NCBI GenBank assembly: GCA_004794655.1
Contig: SMMW01000559.1
Coordinates: 992,001-1,056,000 of the forward strand
DNA length: 64,000 nucleotides
Direction of reading: 5' to 3'
Source of the DNA: Marisa cornuarietis
Taxonomy: Eukaryota; Mollusca; Gastropoda; Architaenioglossa; Ampullariidae
The notes under the pieces are model-generated. The model was not told the origin of the DNA. It saw only the letters and a program-made list of their open reading frames with translations, and made no database searches. A program made the position numbers and the translations under genes. Within the stretch, counting starts at the first letter, position 1; each line of letters opens with the position of its first letter. Shown here in pieces: positions 51,801 through 63,758 of this stretch.

Positions 51801-54800
51801 ATGCCCCAAGACGGGTAAAAAGTATGTCCCCGTGCCCCCCCCCCTTCCTTAGCCACTAATACTGATATGAGATATGAGAAAATGACCACCTTCGCGCCTC
51901 CCTTGTCAGCATGTCACGCCCCCCACAGGTTGAGAACTGCAGCTGTACATCATGACTGTGCAGAAGCTTTAGTATTATGTTTTATATGTTTCTGAGTAAA
52001 TGTGTATGCATACATCATCTGTTTCAAAAGTTTTAATCAAAATGCAGTTTAAACAAGAAAAAAGCTTTTTTGCACTTTCTTAAAAAACTGATTATGATAG
52101 TGGTACATTGGTTAGTTTAATAATGCCACAATAGATTGGGAATCTTGTATTGCAGCCGACATAACAATAATTCTGTTTTTTTTTTCATGGCCATTTCTCA
52201 TGCCTGATTTAATTGACAAAATAAGTTTAGGTAACAGCTGTCCATTGTACATTCTCTTAGTCTGTTTGGGCATTTGTTTATGGTAAACTCGAAAGATAAT
52301 ATCAGCCAGAGGTAGATGGGCTATGTTCATGGCTTTGTGAAGAAAGAACTTAGCCAGTGAAAAGGTTGATTGATTGCCATTGTAGGATTTACAAAGCAGA
52401 TTCCAGCTTTTTTCTGCAGTGGTCTAACTAAAGAAAAAGTCCTGTACTATTGCATTGGATGCACTAGGTAGTGTGCTAGTAGTTGTTATTGATTTATTTG
52501 TACACTTCCAAAAAGTGTGAAACTAAAGTCTCATTTCTGTGAATGTCATTTTTTAAAACAGGTAAAATTAAAACAACAGCTTCAAGCCATAGAAAATGAT
52601 CCTCTGTTGGACAATACAGAGAAAGCAAGACGAAAAGAAGCTCTCATTCTTCAGCACACCCGTGGCACCACTGGACTTGGTGTAGGACCTTGTACATTGT
52701 ACTCTCCTGTCAGTCAAGCACCTTCAGCGGGTTTGGCCCCCAGCCTTAGCACCATGTCTCCACTGGCACCTGCCTTCTATCCCCCGGCCAATACTGTAGA
52801 GTCAGTAGTAGGTGAGGAATCAATTTCTGAAAAGCTAGACAGCTTAACATTGCCCCAACAAAGAACCAATAACGTGCTTTCCAAAATAACTTCGGTGATT
52901 TTAAACTTTTCAACCCATTAGTAATGAAGGCAAGATTTTGCTTGTTTTCCATAAAACTATTTAGTTTGATGATGAAAATTTAGAGGCATATAGCAAGTAG
53001 CTATTATGAACAGTTTGTCATTAAAAAAAAATGCTTCACTTGTTCTTCATTCTGATGGTCTTGCTTATTCTCAGGCAATGCCTTGAGTGATTTGAACATG
53101 GACGACTTCGACATTACCAGCATTGACCGGGAGCTAGATCGTGAGCGTGACAATGACAGCAACTCAGTCAGCAGCACCCTGTCAACCAGCTTCTCTGCAT
53201 CTGGAGTTTTTTCGTCATCTGGACCCATCGGCATTCCACCCAGTACGCTTCAGCAAAGGGGGAGCATTAGCAGTCTTTCACAATCCCCTCCTTCGCCTTT
53301 TGGAAGTCTGCCTCACTCCACTCTTGCTTTCCAGCTGCAAAGAGACTCATTACATGACCAGGTGAGGTCATTGAATAGGCATGCAGAGTATGCCAATTGC
53401 AAATCTGTAGAGTAAAATGCTACCTTCATTAGCTCTCTCAGAGTTTGTTCCACATAAATTCTAATCCAAAATTGTTTCAAACCTCGAGTTATTTATACAT
53501 ATTTGTTTCATGCATACGCTGTAACTATACAAATATTGCTGTAGAAATGCCATCAGTAGTTTAGATCTATGTATAGAGCAATTTTTTTGGCTCTAAACAA
53601 ACCTCTCTGTCTGAGGAGAATTAATATGAGTCATTGTCAGGAAAGAGGTGCATATTTTGTTGATAATATTTAACTGTTTTGCATCCAGTCTTCATCTCCA
53701 TTGCTGGGTCACTCCGTTCTCAGCAAGTACCATGGGGGACATAGCTTTAATGATGGCAGCACCATGTCACCACGTAGTGGGGGTCAGCAGTCCCCACTGT
53801 ATCCTCATTTGAGCCAGCAAGGAGTCAACTCCAGCACTAACAATGGTTCATCCAGTGAGATCCAGCGGTTGCGGGATGAGTTAATAGCAACACGCAATAA
53901 ACTGTCTGAGTGGGAGGGTGTTTATACACAAGCCAAGTGCGTGAGTATCAGTGTGGCATGTTTCTGTTTTTCGTTCATCCTGCCTATATGGTTTTTTCTG
54001 TAAAAAGATAGCCTCTTGTCATATCTTTAAAACAAGTGTTAAATGATCCACCCACAATTTTCCTTTTCTGTGATTCAACAGTGCAATAGGAAAACAGGTG
54101 CTAAAACAATAGAATTTTGTTCCAGAATTTCTTTTTCTTTGGGAGTGTTGGAAATTGTTAAATTTTTTTTTTAATCTGTAACTAAAAACATGCCAATTCA
54201 TTTAGTTTTGCTGTTTTTTATCACTTAATTCTTAAAAATGATATGTGCTTTGTCTTGATATGTATGATGTGTGGTTTGTCTTTTTATGTATGTTTTCTTA
54301 CAACAATACAAACTAGGCATGTGAAGCTTGGAGAAAGGAAGCAGAGGAGAGCTTAAAGCGTTCTAAACATGCAGAAGAGGAAAGACTGCAGGCAGTCAAA
54401 CAGCGAGATGAGGTAAAGATTTTAAAAACACTTACTAGTCTAATAAATCTTAACAGTTCATTCAGATATGTATAGTCAAGACAAAAATCTTTCTTTAGCA
54501 GATGAATTCAAAACTCTGAACTGGAAACAGTTCATTCTAAATAAAGGCTTGTAAAAAGGGCCTATGTTCACTGTTTCACATTCATTTTCTGTCTAGCATT
54601 CTCTTCTACTTTATTCTCTACCTCACACTTTTTTTTACACATACAAGCATGCACCACAAACATTTTTTAATACAAAATGTTATCCATACATATGCGCAAA
54701 TACACCATTTTTAATGCAAAGGCCTGTATGTGTGTGTGTGTCTGGAGACATGGTATTACCTCGTGTAAACTTATGATCTAAATCTGCATGCTTCATCGAA

Positions 54801-55921
54801 TATGTCTGCTGAATTTAATTATTTTGTATGTCTGTTTCAGGCCTTGTCTCAGTTACAGAGAATACGACAAGAAAAAGGCTCCATATTTTTGCATGGTCTA
54901 CAAGGAAAACAAGAACTGGAGGCTTTATCAGTAGAACAGCTGCAACAGCGGAAACTACAGCTACAGCTAGACCTTAATGCATTAGATCAGGTAAAGGAAA
55001 TGTGATTTAGTTTTCTATTCCACAGAAGTAATTATCTGTTTGCTTACCACACTGCCATAGGCTTAACACTTAGCATCATATCTCTGTTCCTTATGTTCTG
55101 AGAATGAGCCAGAGAACTCTGATTTACTTGGGTTGGTTTCTGCCACTAACTTCAGCTGTAATTTTGTTGTCAGCTATCAATCTTTCGCTTCATTTGATTC
55201 AAGCTTATTCGTGTGCTGCATCAGTGTAGTGAAATGATAAAACACTTGTGCTCATAATGTCCCCTAACTTGACAGGTTGACAATTCATGTTTGGCAAGAG
55301 GGCGTGAGGTTTTGAGTGAAGGGGAGGGATAAAAATTGCATCAGCAACTCACTCCTTCATCCTTCATCTCTTTCTCTCTGTGACTTGCTCCTACCCCCTT
55401 CCCACCCGTCATCTTCCTGCTTCTCTGTACCCTCCTCTCCTCTCTCTGTCTCTGTAGTATGCTCTTGAAAATACTCTTTCAGATTACAAAATCAACATTT
55501 GCTCTGTGTTGAGATGTAGAAATCTTTTCTGTGTAGTAATTTTTTCCATTTGAAGCCACAGAAATACAGGGAAAAACAGAAAATAAACATTAAAAATGTG
55601 AACATGCTCCAGAGCAATCTACATGAACCAAACATAGCCTTTAACCTTCCGTTGATATTCCTGCTAAATTTGGTGAAAGACAAATAATAGCTATTTGCAT
55701 AATTTTTAACCCGAGCCCTTCACAAAAGAACAGCTTGTCATTGTTATTTATTTCCCTTTCTTTACCTTCTGTTTTCATGGCTTTTGTGTAGATTTAGCTT
55801 CTGTGGATGCATTTACTGCTGTGCACCTCCACTGCATTCTCAATTTAGCAATTCTGCCTCATTGCAGTTAATGGTCCGGAAACTTCAGCGTGGAAGCAGT
55901 GTACCTGTAAGCAGTTCCTAG
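36885..55921 (+). CDS. unk: Unkempt, CCCH zinc-finger RNA-binding protein
   Basis: Fifteen exons join in frame (778 codons): 36885-36940, 37044-37253, 41587-41876, 42557-42692, 47379-47496, 47810-47894, 49853-49980, 50179-50268, 50698-50832, 52562-52811, 53075-53361, 53689-53940, 54317-54412, 54841-54990, 55868-55921. Unkempt binds UAG-containing mRNAs and represses translation in the cytoplasm, notably in neurons. The order of six CCCH fingers matches the animal family: 29-49, 74-94, 114-135, 199-216, 235-260 and 277-296, with signatures YLKEFRTQQCPLFVQHKCTQ, YHLRYYKTGTC, RLCRQGYACP and HTRTEQQFHPEIYKSTKCND. Then comes a low-complexity Ser/Pro-rich middle (KAPGSERED block, TVESVV block), and a coiled coil (about 650-745) with CEAWRKEAEE. 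The start follows the usual KPQHY preceding finger 1. The C-terminal RING-like finger of other animals is not found; exon 15 gives LMVRKLQRGSSVPVSSS and a stop. Confidence 0.95.
38890..39060 (-). mobile_element. Possible old LINE/SINE 3' fragment
   Basis: In unk intron 2, CTATAGCGCATTTCCCACAC near 38900 reads on the minus strand as a GTGGGAAATGCGCTATAG-type tail seen at the 3' ends of many animal retroelements. There is no coding remnant. The rest of intron 2 (37254-41586) shows no gene. Confidence 0.35.
40100..40185 (+). mobile_element. Retroelement 3' tail fragment
   Basis: TTGTAAGGCACATTGAGCTT and then GTGAGAAAATGTGCAGTATT precede a TTGTTATTA end, fitting the common GTAAxxCGCxTTGAGC...GCGCTATAT 3' ends of LINEs and their SINEs. 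It lies in unk intron 2. Confidence 0.45.
40275..40328. repeat. Perfect 54-bp palindrome with no loop
   Basis: Each half is 27 bp (TCTAACTGATACTGGTTAGG then TGTAATT) and meets its exact reverse complement at 40301/40302. The match continues outward to 40271 and 40332 with one mismatched pair. The outer ends read TACAGTGGTCTAAC and, on the other strand, TAGTGATCTAAC, like the tips of mariner-type elements. It lies in unk intron 2. Confidence 0.95.
41026..41190 (+). repeat. Source copy of a 165-bp local duplication
   Basis: This part of unk intron 2, ending about 400 bp before exon 3, is identical to 43911-44078 inside the antisense LINE, except for one extra CTG in the second copy. No repeat-family signature was seen in it, so it looks like ordinary intron sequence. 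Confidence 0.97.
42938..46380 (-). mobile_element. Near-complete APE-type non-LTR retrotransposon, antisense in unk intron 4
   Basis: On the minus strand a GC-rich 5' leader (about 46380-46224) precedes an APE endonuclease frame (46224-45079: RIGTWNIRTLYEQGKSAQVA, LCETRWNGSGQ, GDMNAKVGDN, NQIDHITIDRQFRRS). A frameshift near 45150 leads to the reverse transcriptase (45056 on: KSGKAAGPDGIPAEALK, LPKKGDLTQCSNWRGI, QAGFRQGKSCIDQI, FVDFEKAFDSVDRETIW, GVRQGCMLSPTIF). After a 168-bp foreign insert, FADDISLLSHKQQ (motif C) and the C-terminal part (43828-43127: YLGSIVSKNGGSDEDARSR, ILLYGSETWRV) follow. The 3' end is an (AATG)n-like tail at 42938. Reading frames are otherwise long, so the insertion is fairly recent. 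Clade is probably RTE-like but unresolved. Automatic annotation often calls the endonuclease part craniofacial development protein 2-like. Confidence 0.9.
43911..44078 (+). repeat. Duplicated unk intron 2 sequence inserted in the LINE
   Basis: It is the second copy of 41026-41190, in the same orientation and 2885 bp downstream, with a 3-bp CTG gain. It falls between RT residues GIQWTFARQ and DFADD, replacing a few codons. The LINE side shares TCTA-type microhomology at one junction. Confidence 0.97.
46384..46915 (-). pseudogene. Older LINE remnant, RT C-terminal region
   Basis: On the minus strand it encodes pieces of a different APE-type LINE polymerase: DVNSFKYLGA-like residues in one frame (about 46850), then ICIRIATAAVARLNRVLGS, NYNLYKSHVVPILLYRCETW (46609-46800) and, after frameshifts, LVWVGHATQHYTLPKTAIFE (about 46400-46480). 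It abuts the 5' end of the younger LINE. Heavily decayed. Confidence 0.75.
47953..49604 (+). mobile_element. hAT-superfamily DNA transposon relic in unk intron 6
   Basis: The ends are inverted repeats: AGAGGTAATTCTAGG at 47953 and its reverse complement ending at 49604. An 8-bp target duplication differs at one base (ACATATGC at 47945-47952, GCATATGC at 49605-49612). Transposase remains run from about 48830 to 49260 on the + strand with frameshifts: NINDRFPKDAGDVASGF, YGDKELNILTYFFG, then FPNLLVLGKLCLLMLYHNAG with CERG, matching the C-terminal hAT dimerisation region (ZNF862-like group). The N-terminal half is largely unrecognisable. Same orientation as unk. Confidence 0.85.
51450..51535 (+). 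mobile_element. Retroelement 3' tail fragment with (ATT)n
   Basis: TTGTAAAGCTTATTGAGCTT then ATGTGTTATATAAATCCTAT followed by four ATT units matches the frequent GCGCTATATAAAT(ATT)n ends of LINEs and SINEs. It lies in unk intron 9. Confidence 0.5.
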
Positions 55922-58900
55922 GTTACATCTGTTATGTACAACACAAAAGACTGGTGTAGCACTGTCAATGGTTCTGAATGCTGCAGTTTTGTGCACCATG
56001 ATATGTTTGGCCTGTGTGGTGATTGTGGTCATATTGGGCTGATTCTCTTCATCTATGTGTGTGTGCAAAACATATCACATGACTGCAAAATGCAAGCTGT
56101 GGTTCAGCAGAATTGGCTTGAGTTTGGACTGGAAGCTACATGAACTGCTTTGCTGTGTGCACAACACTTTTAGAAAAATAGAATTTGCAAGGTTGAAAGG
56201 AGAAAACTTTGACATCAGCAAAAAAAAGCAAAACATGCACCTTTATGGTGGAACATTTCAAGAGTGAAGTATGGGAAGAAGAAGTGGTTTACTAGCTTGT
56301 TTTTATAAAAGTATTTATCAACTACTGTATTTGCATTGCATATTGAATGCAGACTGAGAGATCTGGATTTGAGGTGCTGTTATTAAAAATTTATGTTGAG
56401 ATAAATGAGAATTTTGTGCAGCCTTGGGATGGATATTGAAAGGCTGGCATATCATGACCCAGACACATCATGAACAGGCTGTAACCATAGGGTGGGGGGA
56501 GATAATTGTGAAACTATGGATGTGGTTAGCTTTTGATGATGATGGGGAGTCACATGCTGTTGGTCTAGACATGAATAGGGTGCAAAGACATCCACGATGG
56601 TATATAAATATAGAGAGATTTAAACAATACAGAAGGAGCTTGGTTGTGTGAAGATGGTCGCAGTAATAAACATGGCTTACATCTCATTCAAAGCATAATT
56701 GTAGAAACATGTTAGATTGCAGTGCGAAAGCTAGAAAGTGGACTTTTATCCCAGTGTTATTGTTTATTTGGCAGAATAAATGCTAATCTGTATTAAATGA
56801 GAAATTTATCAAGATACACTAGCCAACAAACGACACTTTCAATGTTGTGTAATGTTTCTTAACTTTCTTTAGACTATGGAAATAAGTTTAGTTCCATTTA
56901 TTTGCAGTTTCCTGCTTACACTTTTATTTTCATCAATAAATAATAATCAACTGCTTATGCAGCAAAAAAGAGGGTACAAAAGGTAAAAAGTTAAAGTGCC
57001 TCTTTATGTTCTGCAGTTGCTAGGATTTCCAGATAATGGTCAAAGAACTAGTCTGGTAGTACACATATTGTAGAGCTTTGCGTATTCTGAAATACTGAGA
57101 TGTTCATTTTAGAAACTGCCAGGTGATACAAGAAAGTCTGAGATCATTTAGCTAGAGTTTGTGCCCCCCTCCCCTGTAGTCTCTTATTTTTGCAAAATTT
57201 GATATAAGGAATATGTGGAAAATATATGAGTTGCTGCTTTTCCTTTTTCCTTTTATCCTTACGACATTGTTAACTTGTAATCATCACAAAAGGAGGATAG
57301 GGATCAGCAAAAGGGGCTATATATGAAGTTTCTTTAAAGGAAGATGGATTTAAAAAATGTCTGTCAGGTATTAATGCAGTTTTAGTAAACAGTGTTGTCT
57401 GAATCTAATATTCAGAGGAAAAGAAAATGAGGTTCCACTTGTAAGAATTAAATGACTAATTTGAAATAAGCATCACTCTTGCATATATCAGTTGTTTTTC
57501 TAATCCTTGACTTGTTTGCAGTCATGTGTACATTGATGGCAGACTTCTCCATCTTCTGGAGCCAATGTGGATTTTGTAGTGTTGTGTATCTTGCTGAGAA
57601 TGTTTGCTGGGACCATATTTAGTGGAATGTGCATTTGTGTCAAAACCATACCATGCCTTTGAGCATTTTAATTTAGAAAGATTTTGAGCATTTACATTGT
57701 TTTTCAAAAACAAACTTGTCATCTTTCCCTTTTATTTATTTTTTTTTTACATATAAGTCCGAAGGAACATGCTGCCATTCATGTGCCTTCAGTTTTCTCA
57801 GATTTAACCCCTTACCCCCATGTAAACTCCATGCGATGTTTTCAGGGTATTCAAGATGAATAATTCTGTTATCTGCATGAGCAAGTAAAAGGTAATTTTC
57901 AACTGACACTATCATGGGAATGCCCTATATGCTACAAATTGGGATAGTTATTTTAAGATTACAAGTTTGATTGCTGCTAAGTCAGACATGAAGGTGGATA
58001 CTTATGCGGAAAATTACAAGAGACTTGTGGATGACACAGTGAGAGTGACATGGATGGAAATTGTGTTAAACAGTGTTTTCCACTGAGAGAACTTATCACA
58101 GTGAGTGTTAAAAAAGTTGCGACAAGTTTCATCTTTTAAAAGTGGTGAAAACAGCACTCTGTATACTCCATCATAATATAAGTTTAGCAGATCCATTATA
58201 GTTTTTTTTATTAAAAGTGTATTGCACAAATATGTATTACCATTCTTATATGCATGCAAAAGCGATGGGAATTAATCACATTTCCTGAAAAGAGTACATT
58301 AATTATAGGTTATCTTAATAAATTTTCTTGGCAGTTGGATGTTAATGCTGTTTGAGTATTGGGTTTTGTTTTTGATACTAATAGTTGTAGTATTCATACA
58401 TCTTGGAAATCACTGCTGTAAAATACACATTTCAAGTATGAGTTCCTATAACCATCTCTTTTTCATATTTGCTATTGATTTTCTGTCATAAACTACAGAA
58501 AACACAAAATATTGAGGAGACATTGAGAATGCAGTCATTCAAAGATACCAATTTTGATTGCATTTTTATGTAGTCTGTGCTTCTTGAAACGCCTTTTATG
58601 CATGCTTTAGTCATAAAATATATGGGTTGTTTTATTGATTATGATATTCAAGTTCTTGGAAAATATTAGGCTTTAAACTGTTGCTGTTTATCCATTGTAA
58701 AGGTAAAGATAGAGTTATGAGAGAATAATTCATCTTTTTTGGGAATGGGGGTTCTTGTCCAGAACTTTAACGTCTGGACAGCCATGAGTTACTCTTTCTT
58801 CGTTTCTGTGCTCCATTGTTAGCATGATACTTGCATTTACTTAATGCTCGTGCAAATGGTGTGAGGATTAAGGCAAAATATTTTGAAATGTTCATATTGA

Positions 58901-61900
58901 AAACAGTGTGTATTACCTCTCATTTGTCTGTGATAAAGTTTAACATTTGCTTTCCTTTTTTGTGTTCCATTTCTTTACAGGTGATGTTTGATCTAATCTA
59001 ACATCAATTTTTAAGATTTTTTTTTAAGTTTGCAGTCTTGTAGAAAACTACTGGAAACGTCATGCAACAAACAAGTATTAAGTCTTTTGTTTTGTACTGA
59101 TTTCTGAAAGAATTTGCTTTCATTTTTTTATAACTTTGAATTACCAGTTGAAATTTTTTTATGAAACCATTTGACAATGCCTTCTATTCAGTGTTTTCTG
59201 AAACATACTGCAGTTAAGATTTTTTTGTTCTTTCTTTGTATTTTAGAGCTTGTCTGGTTCAGTTTATTCTTCATTATAATGTAAAACATTAACCTCACTA
59301 CAGGAACCCAGATGTTAAACTGTTTACACTTCATGTGGTTTACATTGAACTAATCACCTCCCAGACGATATGCTGTCTCAAGATCTGTGGTTTGCCCTTG
59401 TGGTCAGCTGAAGAGGTTGTGTCTACAAAACCAACTTTCCCACACATTTTTCAAAGAGACTGCTAATCACCGCCTGTGCTGACATTGAAGGAAACAGTGT
59501 GCAGTGAAATAAATGAGATCTAGATGTGGGGATCACAGAAACCTGTGCTGCTCATTCTAATTGAAAAGCTTTCACCTTACAGTTTGGATGCCTGCATACT
59601 GATAACTGTCTGCACAGTGTGTTGAGGCCTACTCTTTGTGAAATGGACCACTGACTATTTCATGAGGGTCTGCCAATGATGTTTCACTGTTGGTAGTTAC
59701 TTCTGTTGATGAAGTAAAACCAGATGTGTGCTTGTGGCACACAAAAGCACTTTGGGAAGCTGCAAGTTAATTTCCAGTGCATGTTCACATTTCTGCTTTC
59801 AGACTTCTAGTCAACTTTAAATTTGTTATTCTTCTTGGATTTGAAAAAAAATTTATTTAGTGTTTCAGTAATATCTAGCAGTTTTTATCATGTTTTAACA
59901 GACACAATATTGCGTGAGTGTCTACTTACATTGCCCACTTGTGTGTCAAATACACCAATGCATACTACACAAGTAGATTTTATAGAGTGAGTCACTCTTT
60001 CCTCTTACAAAGCCTGATTCATTTTAGAGATTTCTTATTCCATATACTGCAAACAGGACTTTGAGGAAGAAACTTGTTAGAAGTCTGTCCAGAGGCTTGA
60101 AATAGTTGCTAGTTTGTGTGTCAACAGCCACAGCATGTGATTGCGTGACCTTGTGTGTCAGAAAGCAGGAGGTTTTGTACCTGTTTGATCGCCACACGGT
60201 CTTTTGTGTCTGATGCCAGCATTTGCAGCATTCATGTCATCAGTTTTGCTTGTATTGACTGACTGCTGGACTTAGCAGACTTCATGACACTAAGTGCCTT
60301 TTGGAAGGAAAATACACCAATACTGATGTGTTACTTCATACACTGGAGTTTTTGGATACCCTCTGCACAGGTATGTATGAATGATACATTATGCCTTGGT
60401 CTGCTTTTATGCGTGCACATAAATATAAACACACTTGTAAATCAGATTTTTTTAATACACTAGCTGCTGTAGTTTGTGGACTCCTTTGATGTTATTTCAA
60501 ACTTGTTTGATTGTACTGTTTCTGTGTTATATCCAGCTAATAACCATTAAGTAATTTTCAACACTAAGAACATTTGTTCTCCCAACCACCACCAGCAGCC
60601 ATTTTCCATCTGTTACAGAGTCGCTTTATTTTATGTACTTGATGCTCTTCATTGATTTTAACTGCATCATTTTAAAATTACTATTCTGACCTACAACAGG
60701 TTGCTCTGCTGATTGAACACTTGTACCTGTTGGTGTCTTTGTTGTGTAACACTTTGATATTGTATAGATTGCTACTGTGCTTTAGGATTTTTGATTGTAA
60801 AACCATTTTAAGTAGACTCTGACATTGGGGCACAGTTATCCAAAGAAATCAGCTATAAAATATTTCCTGCTTATAGGATGAAAAAAAAAAATGATCATCG
60901 ATGTAAATAGCCTGATCTTAACATCGTTTCTGCAACCTGATAATCACATTTTTTGCTTGTATTCTTCATGCATTTATGTTGATCCATTTTATCACCAAAA
61001 ATATTGTTTTACTCAGAGACTAGTGAAATAGCAGAGTATATGAATTTCTCAGTAGTCTGTGGCTACTTGTAGGGTTTTGTTTTCCTTCGAGGCTTAAGTC
61101 TGGATTAGAGCAATGTTTTTGTTTGTTTGTTTTTGTAGGTTTCTCCTAGGTATCATTTGTTTACATTGAAAACGTCTCCATATTGAAGTTTTTCTGTTGC
61201 TAGGAGGGCATTTTAGAGATGTCGCATGTTACTGGGGTCTGGTGCTGCTGCAGGAAGTCATTATTTTGTCTTTTTGCAGTATCATGCATGATGGGAACGT
61301 TATCAATTTCCTTTGTTTTTTGGTGAAGTGGGAAAAATTCTAGGTGTGTAAACACAAGAATCTCCTGCCTTGGAGTTGACCATGTTTAGGGGCGTTTTTG
61401 AGGTCATTATCGCCACCAACACCCATCGTTTTGAGTTGCCCTGTGGATTGACTGCCCCCTTGCTTTATCGACTTGCATCGGGTTATTGTGTGAATTAAGA
61501 GGAGTTGGGAGTGGGTAAAGAGACGCAGTTTTGCCTCTAGCTTGGAGGCTATGTGACGATGGAGTGACTTGACTGGTTGGAGAGAGGCGGACGTCCTTTA
61601 GCCGCTTCTTTCCAGGCTGAGGTACATGTCGATAGAAAACCCGACCAGGAGCTGCTAAGGGGGAGGAGAGAGGGGAAAGATAGCGTAGGTATATGTACCT
61701 GCGCTTTCACCTCGTAATGTGTTTATTTTTTTCCTTAATATCTTTCAGCATTTTTTGTTGCAGTTGCCTGTGCATGCGTCGTAACTTACTGTGGTTGAGG
61801 TAATCAGCCGATGTATATGCATGAGTATGCGCATGCACATGAGCTAAGCAAAGCCATTATTTCTCCAGTTTGATATAAATGTAAACAATATCGTTCCTAG

Positions 61901-62762
61901 AAACAGTAGTATTCGTTGCCACACGTCTCGATCAAAGTTTGTGTGAAAGCTTGATCAAGAGAGCAGAGCGTTGATCAGAGAGAGAGAGAGCAGACGATTG
62001 AAATGATGTGCAGGAATGAAAGGATTAATTTCAAGTATTACCAGGTACGTTTTGTCGTGAGAACACTCCTACCTGTACAAAGCAATAATCTAAAAAAGTG
62101 GAGTCATCACTTTGTACGTGCTAGTTGAAGTGGTTGTGCTCTTTGCTGTTCTACACCATCGTATTCTTCAATCAGGTAAAATTTGAACCCTATGTTATTA
62201 TCTTGTGTTACGATGGCGTTTCTTGTATATGTATCATGTAAGCTTAATGCTTTTAAAAATTGATTTACTTAGAAAAACGTTTACAAGCGTGAAGACTATG
62301 TAATATACAAAATTTGTGTCTGGATTTTGTACAATGAAAGACATAATGCAGCCATATTATAGATTACTTTAAAATTATGCCAACGGATGAAAGACGAAGA
62401 AGATAAACTATAAATAATATATAAAAAAAAACGTGTTCTGTGTTTTCTTTGTGACTGTTTTCTTTGGAGGATCTAAAACACATACGTCAACATTAACACA
62501 GAAAAAAACAAAGCAGGATAAGAGAAAGTTTTCTGTGTTTTATGTTACTTCTAACTTCCAGAAAAAATATTTTAAACATTTTGTAACCAAAAAACCGACA
62601 ATTCGAGACTATCCGTTTATAGTGTGCAGTAATACGACTATATTGCTTGAACAACGACCTTTCGACTAAATACAATTTATTTTTCTATTATTTTTGCATA
62701 GTAACAGCTACGCCATTTTTCTGAGTTTGGGCTAGTGCAGACACGATAGGACTTTGTCAATT
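55922..62762. other. unk 3' region; no further gene seen
   Basis: Reading from the last visible unk stop, the sequence is AT-rich with only short chance ORFs. AATAAA signals occur at 56775 and 56935, suitable ends for a transcript using exon 15. A short possible alternative terminal exon follows a good acceptor at 58980 (VMFDLI then stop). I searched + strand frames for a CxxC...CPxC RING-like pattern and found none. Sequence from about 61360 to 61640 is less AT-rich but also non-coding. Confidence 0.5.
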
Positions 62763-62905
62763 AGTGTTTATCGCCGAGCCACAAACTAAGGCTTTGTAAC
62801 ACGGGCAAGGCAGTCGGCTCTGAAAAAATGCAGAAGGAAAAAAGACGAGATTTGAATACAAATATAGGACAAAGCTATATTGGTGACAAACGCTCTAACT
62901 ACAGA
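62763..62905 (-). mobile_element. Degraded SINE family B, copy 3
   Basis: On the minus strand a TTAGAGCGTTTGTCACC A-box region and GTATTCAAATCTCG B-box region are followed by GCCGACTGCCTTGCCCGTGT and TGGCTCGGCGATAAACAC, in the same order as in copies 1 and 2. Confidence 0.6.
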
Positions 62906-63204
62906 CTTCCTCGTGATTGTCCGTGACTAACCGACTCGCTCTGACACGATAGAAGGAAAACAGCTGAATGGTTGTTGACACGAGTACATAGAGGAGACTC
63001 TCTCTCAAAGTTAGTCTTTTTTCTGTTTCAAATACAATTAAAACATTTATGATACAGGTGTAGAAAGGAGTAAATGTGTTTAATCACGCTTCGCGGTGTA
63101 GGGGTTGGGGGGGGGGAAGGTCTTACTCATCTCCTACCAGGTCAACAAATGTGTACCGTGTTCTTTAAAGGGCACGATCGAACTTCTACATGTTGCGTTC
63201 ACCA

Positions 63205-63625
63205 CCCAGGGTGTTGAAGGGAACACATGAACGTCGTAAAGTCTCCGAAAACCCGTGTGTTCTGATTACTGGACGGCCAAACATGCACGTGTGCTCTTGC
63301 AGTCATCGCCGAGCGAGAGCACTTCAACAACGCCAGGTTACCGGAAGTATCTACCATGTTAGTGTGTTCTTGTAATTACCGTCGAGCGTGCTGAACATAA
63401 CATGAACGCCGTCAACGTCACCGGAGACCCTGACTGTTCTAATTATAGAACGGCGGCAATGTTAGTGTGTTCTTGCAGTCGCGCCCTAGCGTGCTGAACA
63501 GAACACATGAATGCCGCCAGGTCACCGGAAGCCTTCACTAGATTTTACTTGAAGCCGCACGATCGTCAATGTGTTCTTACAATTACCACCATGTGTTCTG
63601 AACAGAACATATAAAAGACGCCGTT
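63205..63625. repeat. Degenerate tandem array, period about 103 bp
   Basis: Five diverged units start near 63207, 63308, 63383, 63486 and 63590; the second is short, about 75 bp. Shared blocks are GCGTGCTGAACAGAACACAT, then GAACGCCG, GTCACCGGAAG, and GTTAGTGTGTTCTTGCAGTC. Each unit carries GTTCT/AGAAC inverted motifs. It lies directly downstream of the FReD gene. A G-rich run (about 63098-63118) precedes it. Confidence 0.75.
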
Positions 63626-63758
63626 TAAACTGTCTCCAAACACCAAAAACTTCTATAGAATTAGCACTGAAAATGCATACGTCCAGGATCTAGAGCGGTC
63701 AGTTTCCAAAAAAAAACAAAAAAAAAAACGAGCAGCTTTCGAAGAGATGATCTGAACT

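Noticed and set aside
55240..55300. A-box-like AGTGTAGTGAAATGATAAAA as a SINE
   Set aside because: Short similarity to SINE family A but no B box or body follows; could be chance.
56424..56651. 75-codon frame after unk as the missing C-terminal exon
   Set aside because: No Cys/His pattern of the RING-like finger and no acceptor joining it to exon 14.
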